NCBI RefSeq assembly: GCF_000230835.1
Contig: NZ_CM001240.1
Span: 2,426,501-2,490,500, forward strand
DNA from: Clostridium sp. DL-VIII
Lineage (GTDB): Bacteria; Bacillota; Clostridia; Clostridiales; Clostridiaceae
Length of the DNA: 64,000 nt
Direction of reading: 5' to 3'
In this document: positions 54,978 through 62,798 of the stretch, piece after piece
Numbering within the stretch: position 1 is the first letter of the stretch
Layout: every line of letters begins with the position of its first letter
Position numbers and translations under genes: made by a program
The notes under the pieces: model-generated
Told to the model about the DNA's origin: nothing
Database searches by the model: none
The model's input: the letters and a program-made list of their open reading frames with translations, nothing else

Positions 54978-55448
54978 ATGCTAATAAGAGAAATACAAGA
55001 AAAAGATAATAAGCAAGTTGAATTGCTTATAAGAACTTGTTTAATAGAATTTGGGGCAAACAAACCTGGATGTGCTTGGTCTGATCCTAACTTAGGATGT
55101 TTTTATCAGGTTTATATAAACGAGAAATCTAATTATTGGGTTGTTGAAGAGGATGGTAAAATAGTAGCAGGTTGCGGCATAGGACCATTAGAAAATGCTG
55201 AAGGTGTATGTGAATTACAAAAGATGTATTCATTAAAAGAGGTAAGAGGTACTGGTATTGCGCAAGAGTTATTAGATATCTCATTAGAATTTGCTAGAAA
55301 GCATTATAAAGAATGTTACCTTGAAACTTTTGATAATATGGTAGCTGCGAATAAATTTTATAAAAAGAATGGATTTATACAATTAGATAAACCTTTAGTT
55401 GAAACTGAACACTTTGCTTGTGATGTTTGGTATAGAAAGAACTTATAA
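54978..55448 (+). CDS. GNAT-family N-acetyltransferase
   Basis: 156 residues with the GNAT fold: VAGCGIGPL (beta4), LQKMYSLKEVRGTGIAQELLD containing the acetyl-CoA pyrophosphate loop (RGTGIA), and AANKFYKKNGF in the last helix. The substrate cannot be told. ATG 54978 follows GGAGGGG at 54968-54974; an earlier in-frame start at 54966 overlaps this site. A terminator follows at 55470. Confidence 0.92.
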   Translation: MLIREIQEKDNKQVELLIRTCLIEFGANKPGCAWSDPNLGCFYQVYINEKSNYWVVEEDGKIVAGCGIGPLENAEGVCELQKMYSLKEVRGTGIAQELLDISLEFARKHYKECYLETFDNMVAANKFYKKNGFIQLDKPLVETEHFACDVWYRKNL

Positions 55449-55469
55449 AGTTATTTACTTTAAAAATAT

Positions 55470-55510
55470 AAAGGACATGCATGATACTTTCACGTCATGT
55501 CCTTTATTTT
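55470..55510 (+). terminator. intrinsic terminator after the acetyltransferase gene
   Basis: AAAGGACATG / CATGTCCTTT with a 16-base loop, then ATTTT. Confidence 0.85.
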
Positions 55511-55543
55511 GGCTGTATATCTTAAATATAAAAAAGCTATAAT

Positions 55544-56347
55544 CTATAGTTCTAGTATATCTAAATCATCAGGCATATATATATTTCCATTGAATTCTTG
55601 TTTTCCTTCATCTATGTATAATTCTTTTCTGTTCTCTAGGTTCTTATCTTCTGTATGATATAATATTATATTTTTTACATTCAATTCTTTAGCATTTTTA
55701 CATGCATCTTTTGCAGTAGCATGATGCTTTTCATAGGGTTTAAATATATCTTTTTGAGAATAAAGACAGAATGCTTCGTGAAGTAAATAATCTACATTTT
55801 CACAATAATTTTTTACCGTGTCTCTATATGGTTCATCACCTAAAAATGTTAATGATTTATCATTAGCTAATATGGTTGTAAATCCATATTGAAGATCTTT
55901 AGTGCTATGTATATCAAAAAAAGTGATTTTTCTATCTAGTATAGTAGTTGTATAGTTATTGGTGATTTTGTTGAATAGTATCCTATCATCAAATAATTTT
56001 AAAAACTTTTTTTGAAGAACAAATGAGCAAATTGTCTTAATTGCTTCTATGGAAGTATCATGACAATAGATATTTAAGTCTCCGACATATTTGCCGTTTA
56101 GTATACTTTGAGCGACAGATCTGATTACCCAGACACTTCCTAAAATATGATCATTATGATTATGTGATATAAACATATTGTGGATGTGATTAATTGATAT
56201 ATTTAATTTTTCTAAATTTGATAGAACAGTATTTCCGCCGCCAGCATCAATAAGAAAATGTTCATCATCTTTTGATAAAGTAAAGCATGTATTATAACAT
56301 TTTGTAACCATAGCAGAGCCTGTTCCAAGCATATATATTTTTTCCAT
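55544..56347 (-). CDS. MBL-fold metallohydrolase, RNase Z-like
   Basis: 267 residues. Metal-binding motif SHNHNDHILG (HxHxDH), later LLHEAF and LYHTED histidines, and GTGSAMVTKCYNTCF near the start as in RNase Z-type proteins. It is shorter than RNase Z and lacks an obvious exosite arm, so it is a general MBL-fold hydrolase. ATG 56347 follows AAGGAG. It diverges from the ECF S-component gene. Confidence 0.88.
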   Translation of the reverse strand: MEKIYMLGTGSAMVTKCYNTCFTLSKDDEHFLIDAGGGNTVLSNLEKLNISINHIHNMFISHNHNDHILGSVWVIRSVAQSILNGKYVGDLNIYCHDTSIEAIKTICSFVLQKKFLKLFDDRILFNKITNNYTTTILDRKITFFDIHSTKDLQYGFTTILANDKSLTFLGDEPYRDTVKNYCENVDYLLHEAFCLYSQKDIFKPYEKHHATAKDACKNAKELNVKNIILYHTEDKNLENRKELYIDEGKQEFNGNIYMPDDLDILEL

Positions 56348-56534
56348 TCGAAAACTCCTTGTATAAATATAAAAATTTTAAAGATAATAAAATTAAGAAT
56401 TTTTTAATTACTAATTTTAAATTAAGTATATTATAAAAGTTATATAAAATAAATTCAATGTCATAAAAATATCTTATAGATTAAGAACTAATTTAAATTT
56501 AATATAAAAATATGTATAAATTTAAATAAATGCA

Positions 56535-56572
56535 TTTACTTATAAGTATAGTTATTATATACTAGTGTATAT
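56535..56572 (+). promoter_or_regulatory. promoter with small inverted repeat before the ECF S-component gene
   Basis: TTTACT (56535-56540), 17-base spacer, TATACT (56558-56563). The repeat ATATAC-TAGT-GTATAT (56557-56572) overlaps the -10 and start point. Confidence 0.55.
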
Positions 56573-56605
56573 ACAACTGATAAGCAAGAGGAGGATGCAG
56601 GAGAT

Positions 56606-57160
56606 ATGAATAATAAAATAAAGCAAATGGTATATGCTGGATTATTGACAGCACTAGCAATTATAATTCCTATTCAATTTGGATTTTTAAAGATAATTAT
56701 TCCACCATATTTTACGGCAACATTGGCAGCTCATGTACCAATGATGTTATCTATGTTAATATCACCATTTGTGGCGATAGTAGTTGGAATAGGTTCAACA
56801 ATTGGTTTTTTAATAGCAGGGACACCTGCACCAGTAGTTGCAAGAGCAGCAACGCATATTGTTGTAGGGTATGTCGGAGCTATGGTAATCATGAAAAACA
56901 AAAGTTATGTTAAAGCTGTAGCAATATCTGCACCTATACATGGAATTCTAGAAGCTTTAGTTACAATACCATTTATAGGATTTGGAGCTGCGGCTTATCC
57001 AGCTTTAGCAGTTACACTTGTTGGTGCAATGATACATCATAGTGTAGATGGTGTAATAGCATATGCGGTTATTAAAGCAGTCGCAAAAGCTAGAAAGAAA
57101 AATATCTACAATGTTTTTGGTGATTTTGGAACAAAAAATCAATATAGTTACACAAAATAA
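56606..57160 (+). CDS. ECF transporter S component, possibly niacin type
   Basis: 184 residues with six hydrophobic segments, the layout of an ECF-transporter substrate-capture subunit. The N-terminal MVYAGLLTALAIIIP helix carries the small-residue face that docks to EcfT. HVPMMLSMLISPFVAIVVGIGSTIGFL and PAPVVARAATHIVVGYVGA resemble NiaX-type niacin S components, but this is impression. No EcfA/EcfT genes are nearby, as expected for group II systems. ATG 56606 follows AGAGGAGGA. A terminator follows at 57213. Confidence 0.83.
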   Translation: MNNKIKQMVYAGLLTALAIIIPIQFGFLKIIIPPYFTATLAAHVPMMLSMLISPFVAIVVGIGSTIGFLIAGTPAPVVARAATHIVVGYVGAMVIMKNKSYVKAVAISAPIHGILEALVTIPFIGFGAAAYPALAVTLVGAMIHHSVDGVIAYAVIKAVAKARKKNIYNVFGDFGTKNQYSYTK

Positions 57161-57212
57161 AATATAAAACAATAATTTAAAGAAAAATATATAAATTTTC
57201 TCTAAATTACGG

Positions 57213-57251
57213 AGCCCAATGCAATATACGAAGTATGCATTGGGCTTTTTG
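57213..57251 (+). terminator. intrinsic terminator after the S-component gene
   Basis: AGCCCAATGC / GCATTGGGCT with a 14-base loop, then TTTTT. Confidence 0.9.
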
Positions 57252-57337
57252 TAGTGATTAATCAGAAAAATTTAGAAAAAAAATAAAATAATATAGACAA
57301 AAAGGTGAAATATCATATAATAAGGTTAGAATATTTA

Positions 57338-57410
57338 AAAGCACAAATTATAGGAATTCAATGAAAAGCGAATAAATTACCTAGTTTATAAGCTAGATAG
57401 GCTTTGTGCT
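57338..57410 (+). promoter_or_regulatory. hairpin leader before the DUF1292 gene
   Basis: A TATAAT box at 57316-57321 starts a leader in which AGCACAAA (57340-57347) pairs with TTTGTGCT (57403-57410), enclosing a smaller CTAG...CTAG hairpin. No terminator follows; the DUF1292 ribosome site is 13 bases later. Unknown function. Confidence 0.45.
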
Positions 57411-57437
57411 AATAATTAAAGATGAGGTGTGAACATT

Positions 57438-57683
57438 TTGGAAGAAAAAGAAGTAATGTCATTTAAAGATGAGGATGGAAATAAAGTTGATTTTGAAGCT
57501 ATAGCAAGGATTTATTTAGGGGAGCAGGGATATTTATTATTATCACCATTAGACGATAATAGTAATGATATGTTTGCTTTTAGAATAGATATAAATGAAG
57601 AAGGAAATGAAGAGTTAAATCTTGTTGAAGATGATAGGGAATTTGAAGAGATAAAGAAAGAATATAAAAAATTATTATACTAG
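57438..57683 (+). CDS. DUF1292 domain protein
   Basis: 81 residues of acidic, small beta/alpha protein. The [34 protein letters not shown] segment and the end [12 protein letters not shown] are typical of DUF1292 (YrzB-like), whose role is unknown. TTG 57438 is preferred over GTG 57429, which overlaps the GAGGTG ribosome site. In many Firmicutes yrzB follows yrvK and yrzL; here it stands apart with a leader hairpin. Confidence 0.85.
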   Translation: MEEKEVMSFKDEDGNKVDFEAIARIYLGEQGYLLLSPLDDNSNDMFAFRIDINEEGNEELNLVEDDREFEEIKKEYKKLLY

Positions 57684-57701
57684 GTGTAAGAGGTGAAATT
57701 A

Positions 57702-58100
57702 ATGAAAGGTTCAGAAATAATAAGCTATCTAGAGGATAATGGCTTAGAAGATGTAGAGGAAGTAAAACAAAAGAAAGATTATGTTATGATAAAATTTTAT
57801 TATGATTTTGATAAAGAGGAGATAAGCGCTGCAAAAACTTATTCGAACGAAGAAAGTGATTTTGAACCAGAATCTGATGAATGGTATAATGAATATTATA
57901 TTCCATATCTAAGAGATATTGCAGTAGATAATGTTGAATCAATACTGGAAGAAATTATAGATGAATATGAGGTAGAAGCTAAATATAAGGAATTTGGAAT
58001 GGAAAATGGAGACAGCGGATATTTTAAATTTGTAGCAGTCTTTTCTGATGAATTAACAGATACAGAAATGGAAGATATTTTAAACGATTACTATGAGTAA
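57702..58100 (+). CDS. acidic clostridial protein, unknown function
   Basis: 132 residues, very rich in Glu, Asp and Tyr, without membrane segments or known motifs. Alternating charged strands and helices (DYVMIKFYYDFDKEE, DSGYFKFVAVFSDELTDTEMEDIL) suggest a small globular alpha/beta protein. It starts at ATG 57702 with AAGAGGTGA, 18 bases after the DUF1292 gene, and is probably in one operon with it. It is probably a conserved clostridial family of unknown function. Confidence 0.8.
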   Translation: MKGSEIISYLEDNGLEDVEEVKQKKDYVMIKFYYDFDKEEISAAKTYSNEESDFEPESDEWYNEYYIPYLRDIAVDNVESILEEIIDEYEVEAKYKEFGMENGDSGYFKFVAVFSDELTDTEMEDILNDYYE

Positions 58101-58119
58101 AACTGCCATTAAAATACTA

Positions 58120-58147
58120 TTGAAAATATTATAGCTTGTGCTATAAT
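58120..58147 (+). promoter_or_regulatory. promoter of the 6S RNA
   Basis: TTGAAA (58120-58125), 16-base spacer, TATAAT (58142-58147). Confidence 0.7.
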
Positions 58148-58153
58148 AAAATC

Positions 58154-58385
58154 ATAGATTTCCTGAGATGTGCGTAGAGCTTATGATATTCAACCTACAT
58201 GATATTATCGGGATTTGCAGTTAATTCATAAATGTCAGGCTTCATTTAATCACATGTTGTGACAGTAGAAGGCAGAAGTGAATTGAGCTTAACCCACCTG
58301 CGAGGCGCAGGATTTGAATATATGGGCAAGCGGCATGTTGGGAACTATAATTGGAGTCAACACCTCAGTAATGAGGTGTTTTTAT
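58154..58385 (+). ncRNA. ssrS: 6S RNA
   Basis: No open frame; own promoter and own terminator (AACACCTCA/TGAGGTGTT plus T-tract, 58359-58385). The 5' strand ATTTCCTGAGATGTGCG resembles the conserved 6S 5' arm and pairs with GGCATGTTGGGAACT (58332-58346) to close a long rod of about 200 bases with a large internal bubble. 6S RNA mimics an open promoter and sequesters the housekeeping RNA polymerase. The family call rests on arm similarity and shape recalled from other 6S RNAs. Confidence 0.75.
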
Positions 58386-58413
58386 ATGTTCAAAAATATA
58401 ATAGGAAAATGTT

Positions 58414-58450
58414 AAAAAGCTAACTAAAGTACTACTTTAGTTAGCTTTTT
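58414..58450. terminator. bidirectional terminator hairpin
   Basis: AAAAAGCTAACTAAAGT / ACTTTAGTTAGCTTTTT perfect stem with A and T tracts at the two ends; lies between the 6S RNA and the minus-strand Spo0E-like gene. The rest up to 58624 shows no further feature. Confidence 0.75.
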
Positions 58451-58624
58451 AGGTAAATGAAAAATTCAAATTCATTATATATGATGCAATAAAAAATTAC
58501 ATTTAAGCCCCTGTAACCTAAGTAAATATCCAGATACAAGAGACAGAAAACTAATTTCAATATATACATCTTAATTTAAAGTAAAACTATAATTCAAAAT
58601 TTTATTTTTTGAAAGCATTTAAAC

Positions 58625-58837
58625 TCAAGCAGCTAATTCACTAATTGGTTTTGAATTATGTCTTCTCTTATACACATGAGCTAGTTCCTTTTGGTAAAGA
58701 ACTATATGCTTGTCCAAATTCTGAGAGAGAATAATCATAAATTTGTTCCTTGGTGAAAAAAACAATAACAATAAGTTAAGTAAGTTTTTCCTAAATAAGA
58801 GATTGCATTTGAGTTTGTAAGATATCCATGTTTTCAT
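58625..58837 (-). CDS. Spo0E-like aspartyl-phosphate phosphatase
   Basis: 70 residues. The second half matches the Spo0E family signature: ILSQNLDKHIVLYQKE (SxxLDxxIxxY). Members dephosphorylate Spo0A~P and so delay sporulation. The start is ATG 58837 with AAGGTG upstream; a longer reading to 58975 has no ribosome site. The N-terminal 30 residues are hydrophobic (NLLNLLLLFF), unusual for the family. It diverges from the DUF896 gene across a region with two inverted TGTCGA elements like Spo0A boxes. Confidence 0.78.
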   Translation of the reverse strand: MKTWISYKLKCNLLFRKNLLNLLLLFFSPRNKFMIILSQNLDKHIVLYQKELAHVYKRRHNSKPISELAA

Positions 58838-59035
58838 AATTTCACCTTCTTTTTTCATATTTGGTTGAGATATACATTTATTATAAACAATAATGTAAAA
58901 AAAGTAAAAAAAAATCATCTTGCAAATATTGACAGTAAGAACCAAAAATGAGTAATAAAGCGTTGAAAAACGCATAATTTTAAATATTTCATTACAATAT
59001 AATGCAAATATGTATAATAATTACAAAAGAGATGA

Positions 59036-59074
59036 TCGACACGACTATATATGGAATTAAGAAATGGTGTCGAA
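59036..59074. promoter_or_regulatory. inverted pair of Spo0A-box-like sites
   Basis: TCGACAC (59036-59042) and GTGTCGA (59067-59073) form an inverted pair. The right one reads TGTCGAA, an exact core 0A box. They lie 71 bases before the DUF896 gene and 200 bases before the Spo0E-like gene. Confidence 0.45.
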
Positions 59075-59144
59075 AAATTTCATATTGATTATATTATTTT
59101 AAATGGTAAAATTATTGGTATAGACACAGAAAGGATGAGGCATA

Positions 59145-59342
59145 ATGGATATCGAAAATTCTAAGATTGAGGACGTTGTTAAGGAAATTAATTCATTATA
59201 CAAAATAAGTCAAGAAAGAGAACTTACAAAGGATGAGAAAGAATTACAAGAAAAACTTAGAAAAAGGTATATAGATAATGTTAAAAGGAATTTTAGAGCT
59301 CAATTAGATGGGATAGAATCAAAAAAAAGAAAAAAGGGGTAA
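59145..59342 (+). CDS. DUF896 (YnzC-like) protein
   Basis: 65 residues, helical and charged. EDVVKEINSLYKISQERELTKDEKELQEKLRKRYIDNVKRNFRAQLD is the typical DUF896 helix pair and basic tail, as in YnzC, an SOS-associated small protein of B. subtilis. ATG 59145 follows AAAGGATGAGG. hprK starts six bases after its stop, so the two form an operon. Confidence 0.9.
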   Translation: MDIENSKIEDVVKEINSLYKISQERELTKDEKELQEKLRKRYIDNVKRNFRAQLDGIESKKRKKG

Positions 59343-59348
59343 TGAGGA

Positions 59349-60257
59349 GTGGGAGTATTAGTCAAAAAGCTAATAGCTGATTTGAATTTGGAAGTGCTAG
59401 TTGAAGGAAAAGAAGATGTGGAGATTTCTGTAAATGATATAAATAGACCAGGACTACAACTTGCAGGCTTTTATAATTACTTTGCTCCAGAGAGAATACA
59501 GGTTATAGGTAAGGCAGAATGGAGCTTTCTAGATTATATGCAAATAGAACTTAGAAAAAAGAGAGTAAAGAAATACTTTAGCTTTGATATAAACTGCTTA
59601 ATTATAACTAGAGGATTAGAACCACATCCGGAATTTATACGAGAAGCACAAAAACATAATATATGGTTTGTTAGAAGCAACTTGGTAACTACACAATTTA
59701 TAAGTAAAACTACAATATATTTAGCAGATAAGCTTGCACCTGAAACTAGATTACATGGAGTTTTGGTGGATGTTTCCGGTATAGGTATATTAATTACAGG
59801 AGAAAGTGGAATAGGAAAAAGTGAAACAGCTTTAGAATTAATAAAAAGGGGACATAGACTTGTTACAGATGATGCTGTCGATATAAAGGATATAGATGGC
59901 CAGTTAATAGGAAGATCTCCTAAAATAACAGTAGGAATGTTAGAGGTTAGAGGGCTTGGAATTATTGATGTCACAACATTGTATGGATTAAGTTCCGTTG
60001 TTCAGGAGAAGGAAATAAGATTAGTTATGCATTTTGAACATTGGAAAGATGATAACGATTATGATAGATTGGGAATAGACAATGAATATATGAACATATT
60101 AGGTATAAATGTAAAAAAATTAACTGTTCCTATTAGGCCAGGAAGAAATATTGCAGTCATTATAGAAGCAGCGGCAGTTAATTACAGACATGCACTCATG
60201 TCAAAAATTACACCTGTAGATGTAATAGAAAGTAGGATGAATGATCTTAATGATTAA
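59349..60257 (+). CDS. hprK: HPr kinase/phosphorylase
   Basis: 302 residues. Phosphorylates HPr on Ser46 to mediate CcpA-dependent carbon catabolite control, and reverses it. The N-terminal domain (1-130) is followed by the P-loop GESGIGKSE (about 150-158) and the signature LEVRGLGIIDV with the phosphorylase loop. The start is GTG 59349 with AATGAGGA upstream. It sits in an operon with the DUF896 gene, and an M18 peptidase gene follows 30 bases later. Confidence 0.96.
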   Translation: MGVLVKKLIADLNLEVLVEGKEDVEISVNDINRPGLQLAGFYNYFAPERIQVIGKAEWSFLDYMQIELRKKRVKKYFSFDINCLIITRGLEPHPEFIREAQKHNIWFVRSNLVTTQFISKTTIYLADKLAPETRLHGVLVDVSGIGILITGESGIGKSETALELIKRGHRLVTDDAVDIKDIDGQLIGRSPKITVGMLEVRGLGIIDVTTLYGLSSVVQEKEIRLVMHFEHWKDDNDYDRLGIDNEYMNILGINVKKLTVPIRPGRNIAVIIEAAAVNYRHALMSKITPVDVIESRMNDLND

Positions 60258-60287
60258 AGGGAATGCTAACTAAGGAGGAATTTTTTT

Positions 60288-61685
60288 ATGAAAAGTGAGA
60301 AAAAGGAAAGTAATAAAAATGCATGGAATAAATATGATAGCGAGAAGGTAGAAGAGATATTTAAATTCTGTGAAGGATATAAAGATTTTATGTCCCAATG
60401 TAAAACTGAAAGAGAATGTGTTCATGAGGTAATAGAATTAGCAAAAGCTGAAGGTTATAAAGATATAGAAGAAATTATTAAAAACAAAGGAACTTTAAAA
60501 GCAGGAGATAAAGTTTATGCTAATAATAAAGGTAAAACAATAGCTTTGTTTATAATAGGAAATGAGCCGATGGAAAATGGATTAAAAATTTTGGGAGCTC
60601 ATATTGATTCGCCAAGATTGGATGTGAAGCAAAATCCTCTATATGAAGATAGTGAATTGGTATTGTTAGATACGCATTATTATGGTGGAATTAAAAAATA
60701 TCAGTGGGTTACATTACCTTTGGCCTTGCATGGAGTTGTAGCAAAAAAGGATGGAACAGTTATAAATATATGTATTGGAGAAGATGAAAATGACCCTGTT
60801 ATTGGAGTTTCTGATCTTTTAGTACATTTAGCTGGGACTCAGATGGAAAAAAAGGGAAATAAGGTTGTTGAAGGTGAAGACCTTAATGTCTTAGTTGGAA
60901 GTATGCCTTTAAAAGGAACAGAAAAGGAAGCTGTTAAGGCAAATATTCTAAAAATACTTAAAGAAAAATATGATTTTGAGGAAGATGATTTTCTTTCAGC
61001 TGAATTAGAGGTTGTAACTGCAGGAAGAGCGAGAGACTATGGATTAGATAGAAGTATGGTTATGGCTTACGGTCAGGATGATAGAGTTTGTTCGTATACA
61101 TCTCTCATGGCTATGTTTGATATAAAGGAAATTGATAAGACTTGCTGTACCTTATTAGTTGATAAAGAGGAAATAGGCAGCTTTGGTGCTACTGGTATGC
61201 AATCGAAGTTTTTTGAAAACATTGTTGCTGAAATTATAGACAAAGTCGAAGGATATACAGAGCTAAAACTTAGAAGATGTCTTACTAATTCAAAGATGTT
61301 ATCATCAGATGTTAGTGCAGCCTTTGATCCTAATTATCCTTCAGCAATGGAAAAGAAGAATGCAGCTTTCTTTGGCAGAGGAATGGTATTTAACAAATAT
61401 ACAGGTTCGAGAGGAAAATATGGTTGTAATGATGCAAGTGCTGAATATATGGCAGAACTTAGAAATATAATGGAAAAACACGATGTTGCAATTCAAACAG
61501 CAGAACTTGGAAAAGTTGATGCTGGCGGAGGGGGAACTATAGCGTATATATTAGCGCAATATAACATGGAAGTAATAGATTGTGGAGTTGCACTTCTTAA
61601 TATGCATTCACCATGGGAAATTGCAAGTAAAGTTGATATATACGAAACTATGAAGGGATATAAAGCTTTTTTATTAGAGGCATAG
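60288..61685 (+). CDS. M18-family aminopeptidase
   Basis: 465 residues, dinuclear zinc enzyme related to aspartyl aminopeptidase. Metal and catalytic segments: LGAHIDSPRLDVKQNPLYED, YYGGIKKYQW, DKEEIGSFGATGMQS, and the late NMHSPWEIASK histidine. It removes N-terminal residues, often acidic ones, from peptides. ATG 60288 follows TAAGGAGGA. It lies 30 bases after hprK, so is probably co-transcribed. A terminator follows at 61729. Confidence 0.93.
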   Translation: MKSEKKESNKNAWNKYDSEKVEEIFKFCEGYKDFMSQCKTERECVHEVIELAKAEGYKDIEEIIKNKGTLKAGDKVYANNKGKTIALFIIGNEPMENGLKILGAHIDSPRLDVKQNPLYEDSELVLLDTHYYGGIKKYQWVTLPLALHGVVAKKDGTVINICIGEDENDPVIGVSDLLVHLAGTQMEKKGNKVVEGEDLNVLVGSMPLKGTEKEAVKANILKILKEKYDFEEDDFLSAELEVVTAGRARDYGLDRSMVMAYGQDDRVCSYTSLMAMFDIKEIDKTCCTLLVDKEEIGSFGATGMQSKFFENIVAEIIDKVEGYTELKLRRCLTNSKMLSSDVSAAFDPNYPSAMEKKNAAFFGRGMVFNKYTGSRGKYGCNDASAEYMAELRNIMEKHDVAIQTAELGKVDAGGGGTIAYILAQYNMEVIDCGVALLNMHSPWEIASKVDIYETMKGYKAFLLEA

Positions 61686-61728
61686 AAATTATTAAAATAT
61701 GAGATAAGAAAGAACTTTATAATAATAG

Positions 61729-61768
61729 AGCTCAAGGATATAAATGCTAGAATCCTTGAGCTTTTTTA
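61729..61768 (+). terminator. intrinsic terminator after the M18 gene
   Basis: AGCTCAAGGAT / ATCCTTGAGCT with a 12-base loop, then TTTTT. Confidence 0.9.
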
Positions 61769-61795
61769 TCTTTTAATATAAATAATATCGATTTG

Positions 61796-62641
61796 TTATT
61801 TAGTTTCGTGCGATAAATTTAGAGAAGAGAGAAATTTTGACAAATACTCATAGGGCAATTCAACAGAACCAATATCGCCATGGCGAGTATCCTCTTTTAA
61901 ATTACCATGAAAATCAGAACCGCAGGAAACTAATAAATTATTATCATTTGCTAGTTTTAAAAACGATTCAGTTTCTTCCTGTGTGTTAAGATAATATATA
62001 GATTCAAGACCATCAAAACCCATGGATAAGAACTCGTGTATGCTAGAATTTACTATTAATTTAGGATGAGCTAAGAATACATGTGCATTATATTTTTTTA
62101 GTAATTTTAAACCATCAATAGTAGAAAGCTTTAAAGTTGGGACATAGGCTTTACAATTTTTGCCAATGAATTTATTGAAAATTTCATCATGAGTATAAGG
62201 GTAGCCGCAATTAATTATCTCTCTGGCAATATGAGGTCTAGCAATAGTATCTTTAGCATCTTTTAAAATTTTTTCGAAATTTATTTCTATATTAAACTCC
62301 TCTTTTAACTTATTAATCATTTTTTTTGCTCTAACAATTCTATGATTTTTTATATTATTAAGTTCTTTAATAAACTCTTGATTTTTAAAGTTATCATCTT
62401 TAAAGAAGCCTAAAATATGTACACTTTCATTGTTGTGCTGAGTTGATAATTCAATTCCAGGAATTAAGGTGATATCATATTTATAACTTTCTTCAATAGC
62501 TTCATTTAAGCCATCAATAGTATCATGGTCTGTTATGGCTAGATATTTAACATTATTCTCATAAGCTCTTTTAACAACTTCAGAAGGCGAGAATATTCCA
62601 TCAGAAGAGGTAGTGTGAACGTGGAAATCTACTTTAAGCAT
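61796..62641 (-). CDS. PHP-domain phosphoesterase (RNase AM/TrpH-like)
   Basis: 281 residues. PHP metal motifs: DFHVHTTSSDGIFSP (HxH), AITDHDTIDGL, IPGIELST, an internal RPHIA, and late CGSDFHG. Layout and length match the YciV/TrpH family, 5'-3' exonucleases or 3',5'-nucleoside bisphosphate phosphatases, rather than histidinol phosphatase HisK. ATG 62641 follows GGAGGATAA. It faces the MFS gene in the same orientation, with about 150 bases between. Confidence 0.88.
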   Translation of the reverse strand: MLKVDFHVHTTSSDGIFSPSEVVKRAYENNVKYLAITDHDTIDGLNEAIEESYKYDITLIPGIELSTQHNNESVHILGFFKDDNFKNQEFIKELNNIKNHRIVRAKKMINKLKEEFNIEINFEKILKDAKDTIARPHIAREIINCGYPYTHDEIFNKFIGKNCKAYVPTLKLSTIDGLKLLKKYNAHVFLAHPKLIVNSSIHEFLSMGFDGLESIYYLNTQEETESFLKLANDNNLLVSCGSDFHGNLKEDTRHGDIGSVELPYEYLSKFLSSLNLSHETK

Positions 62642-62798
62642 AAGTTATCCTCCAATTATCAGAGATTTTTATAATAATATAATAATCATATCATATGGAA
62701 AAATATAAGTATAGGGACTCACAATAACAATAATATTTTTCATATATTTAATTACAAGATTTGAAATAAAATCACCTGATTTGGTTTATAGTTCACAA

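Noticed and set aside
58838..58975. N-terminal extension of the Spo0E-like protein
   Set aside because: The longer reading has no ribosome site, whereas AAGGTG precedes ATG 58837 and yields the usual family size.
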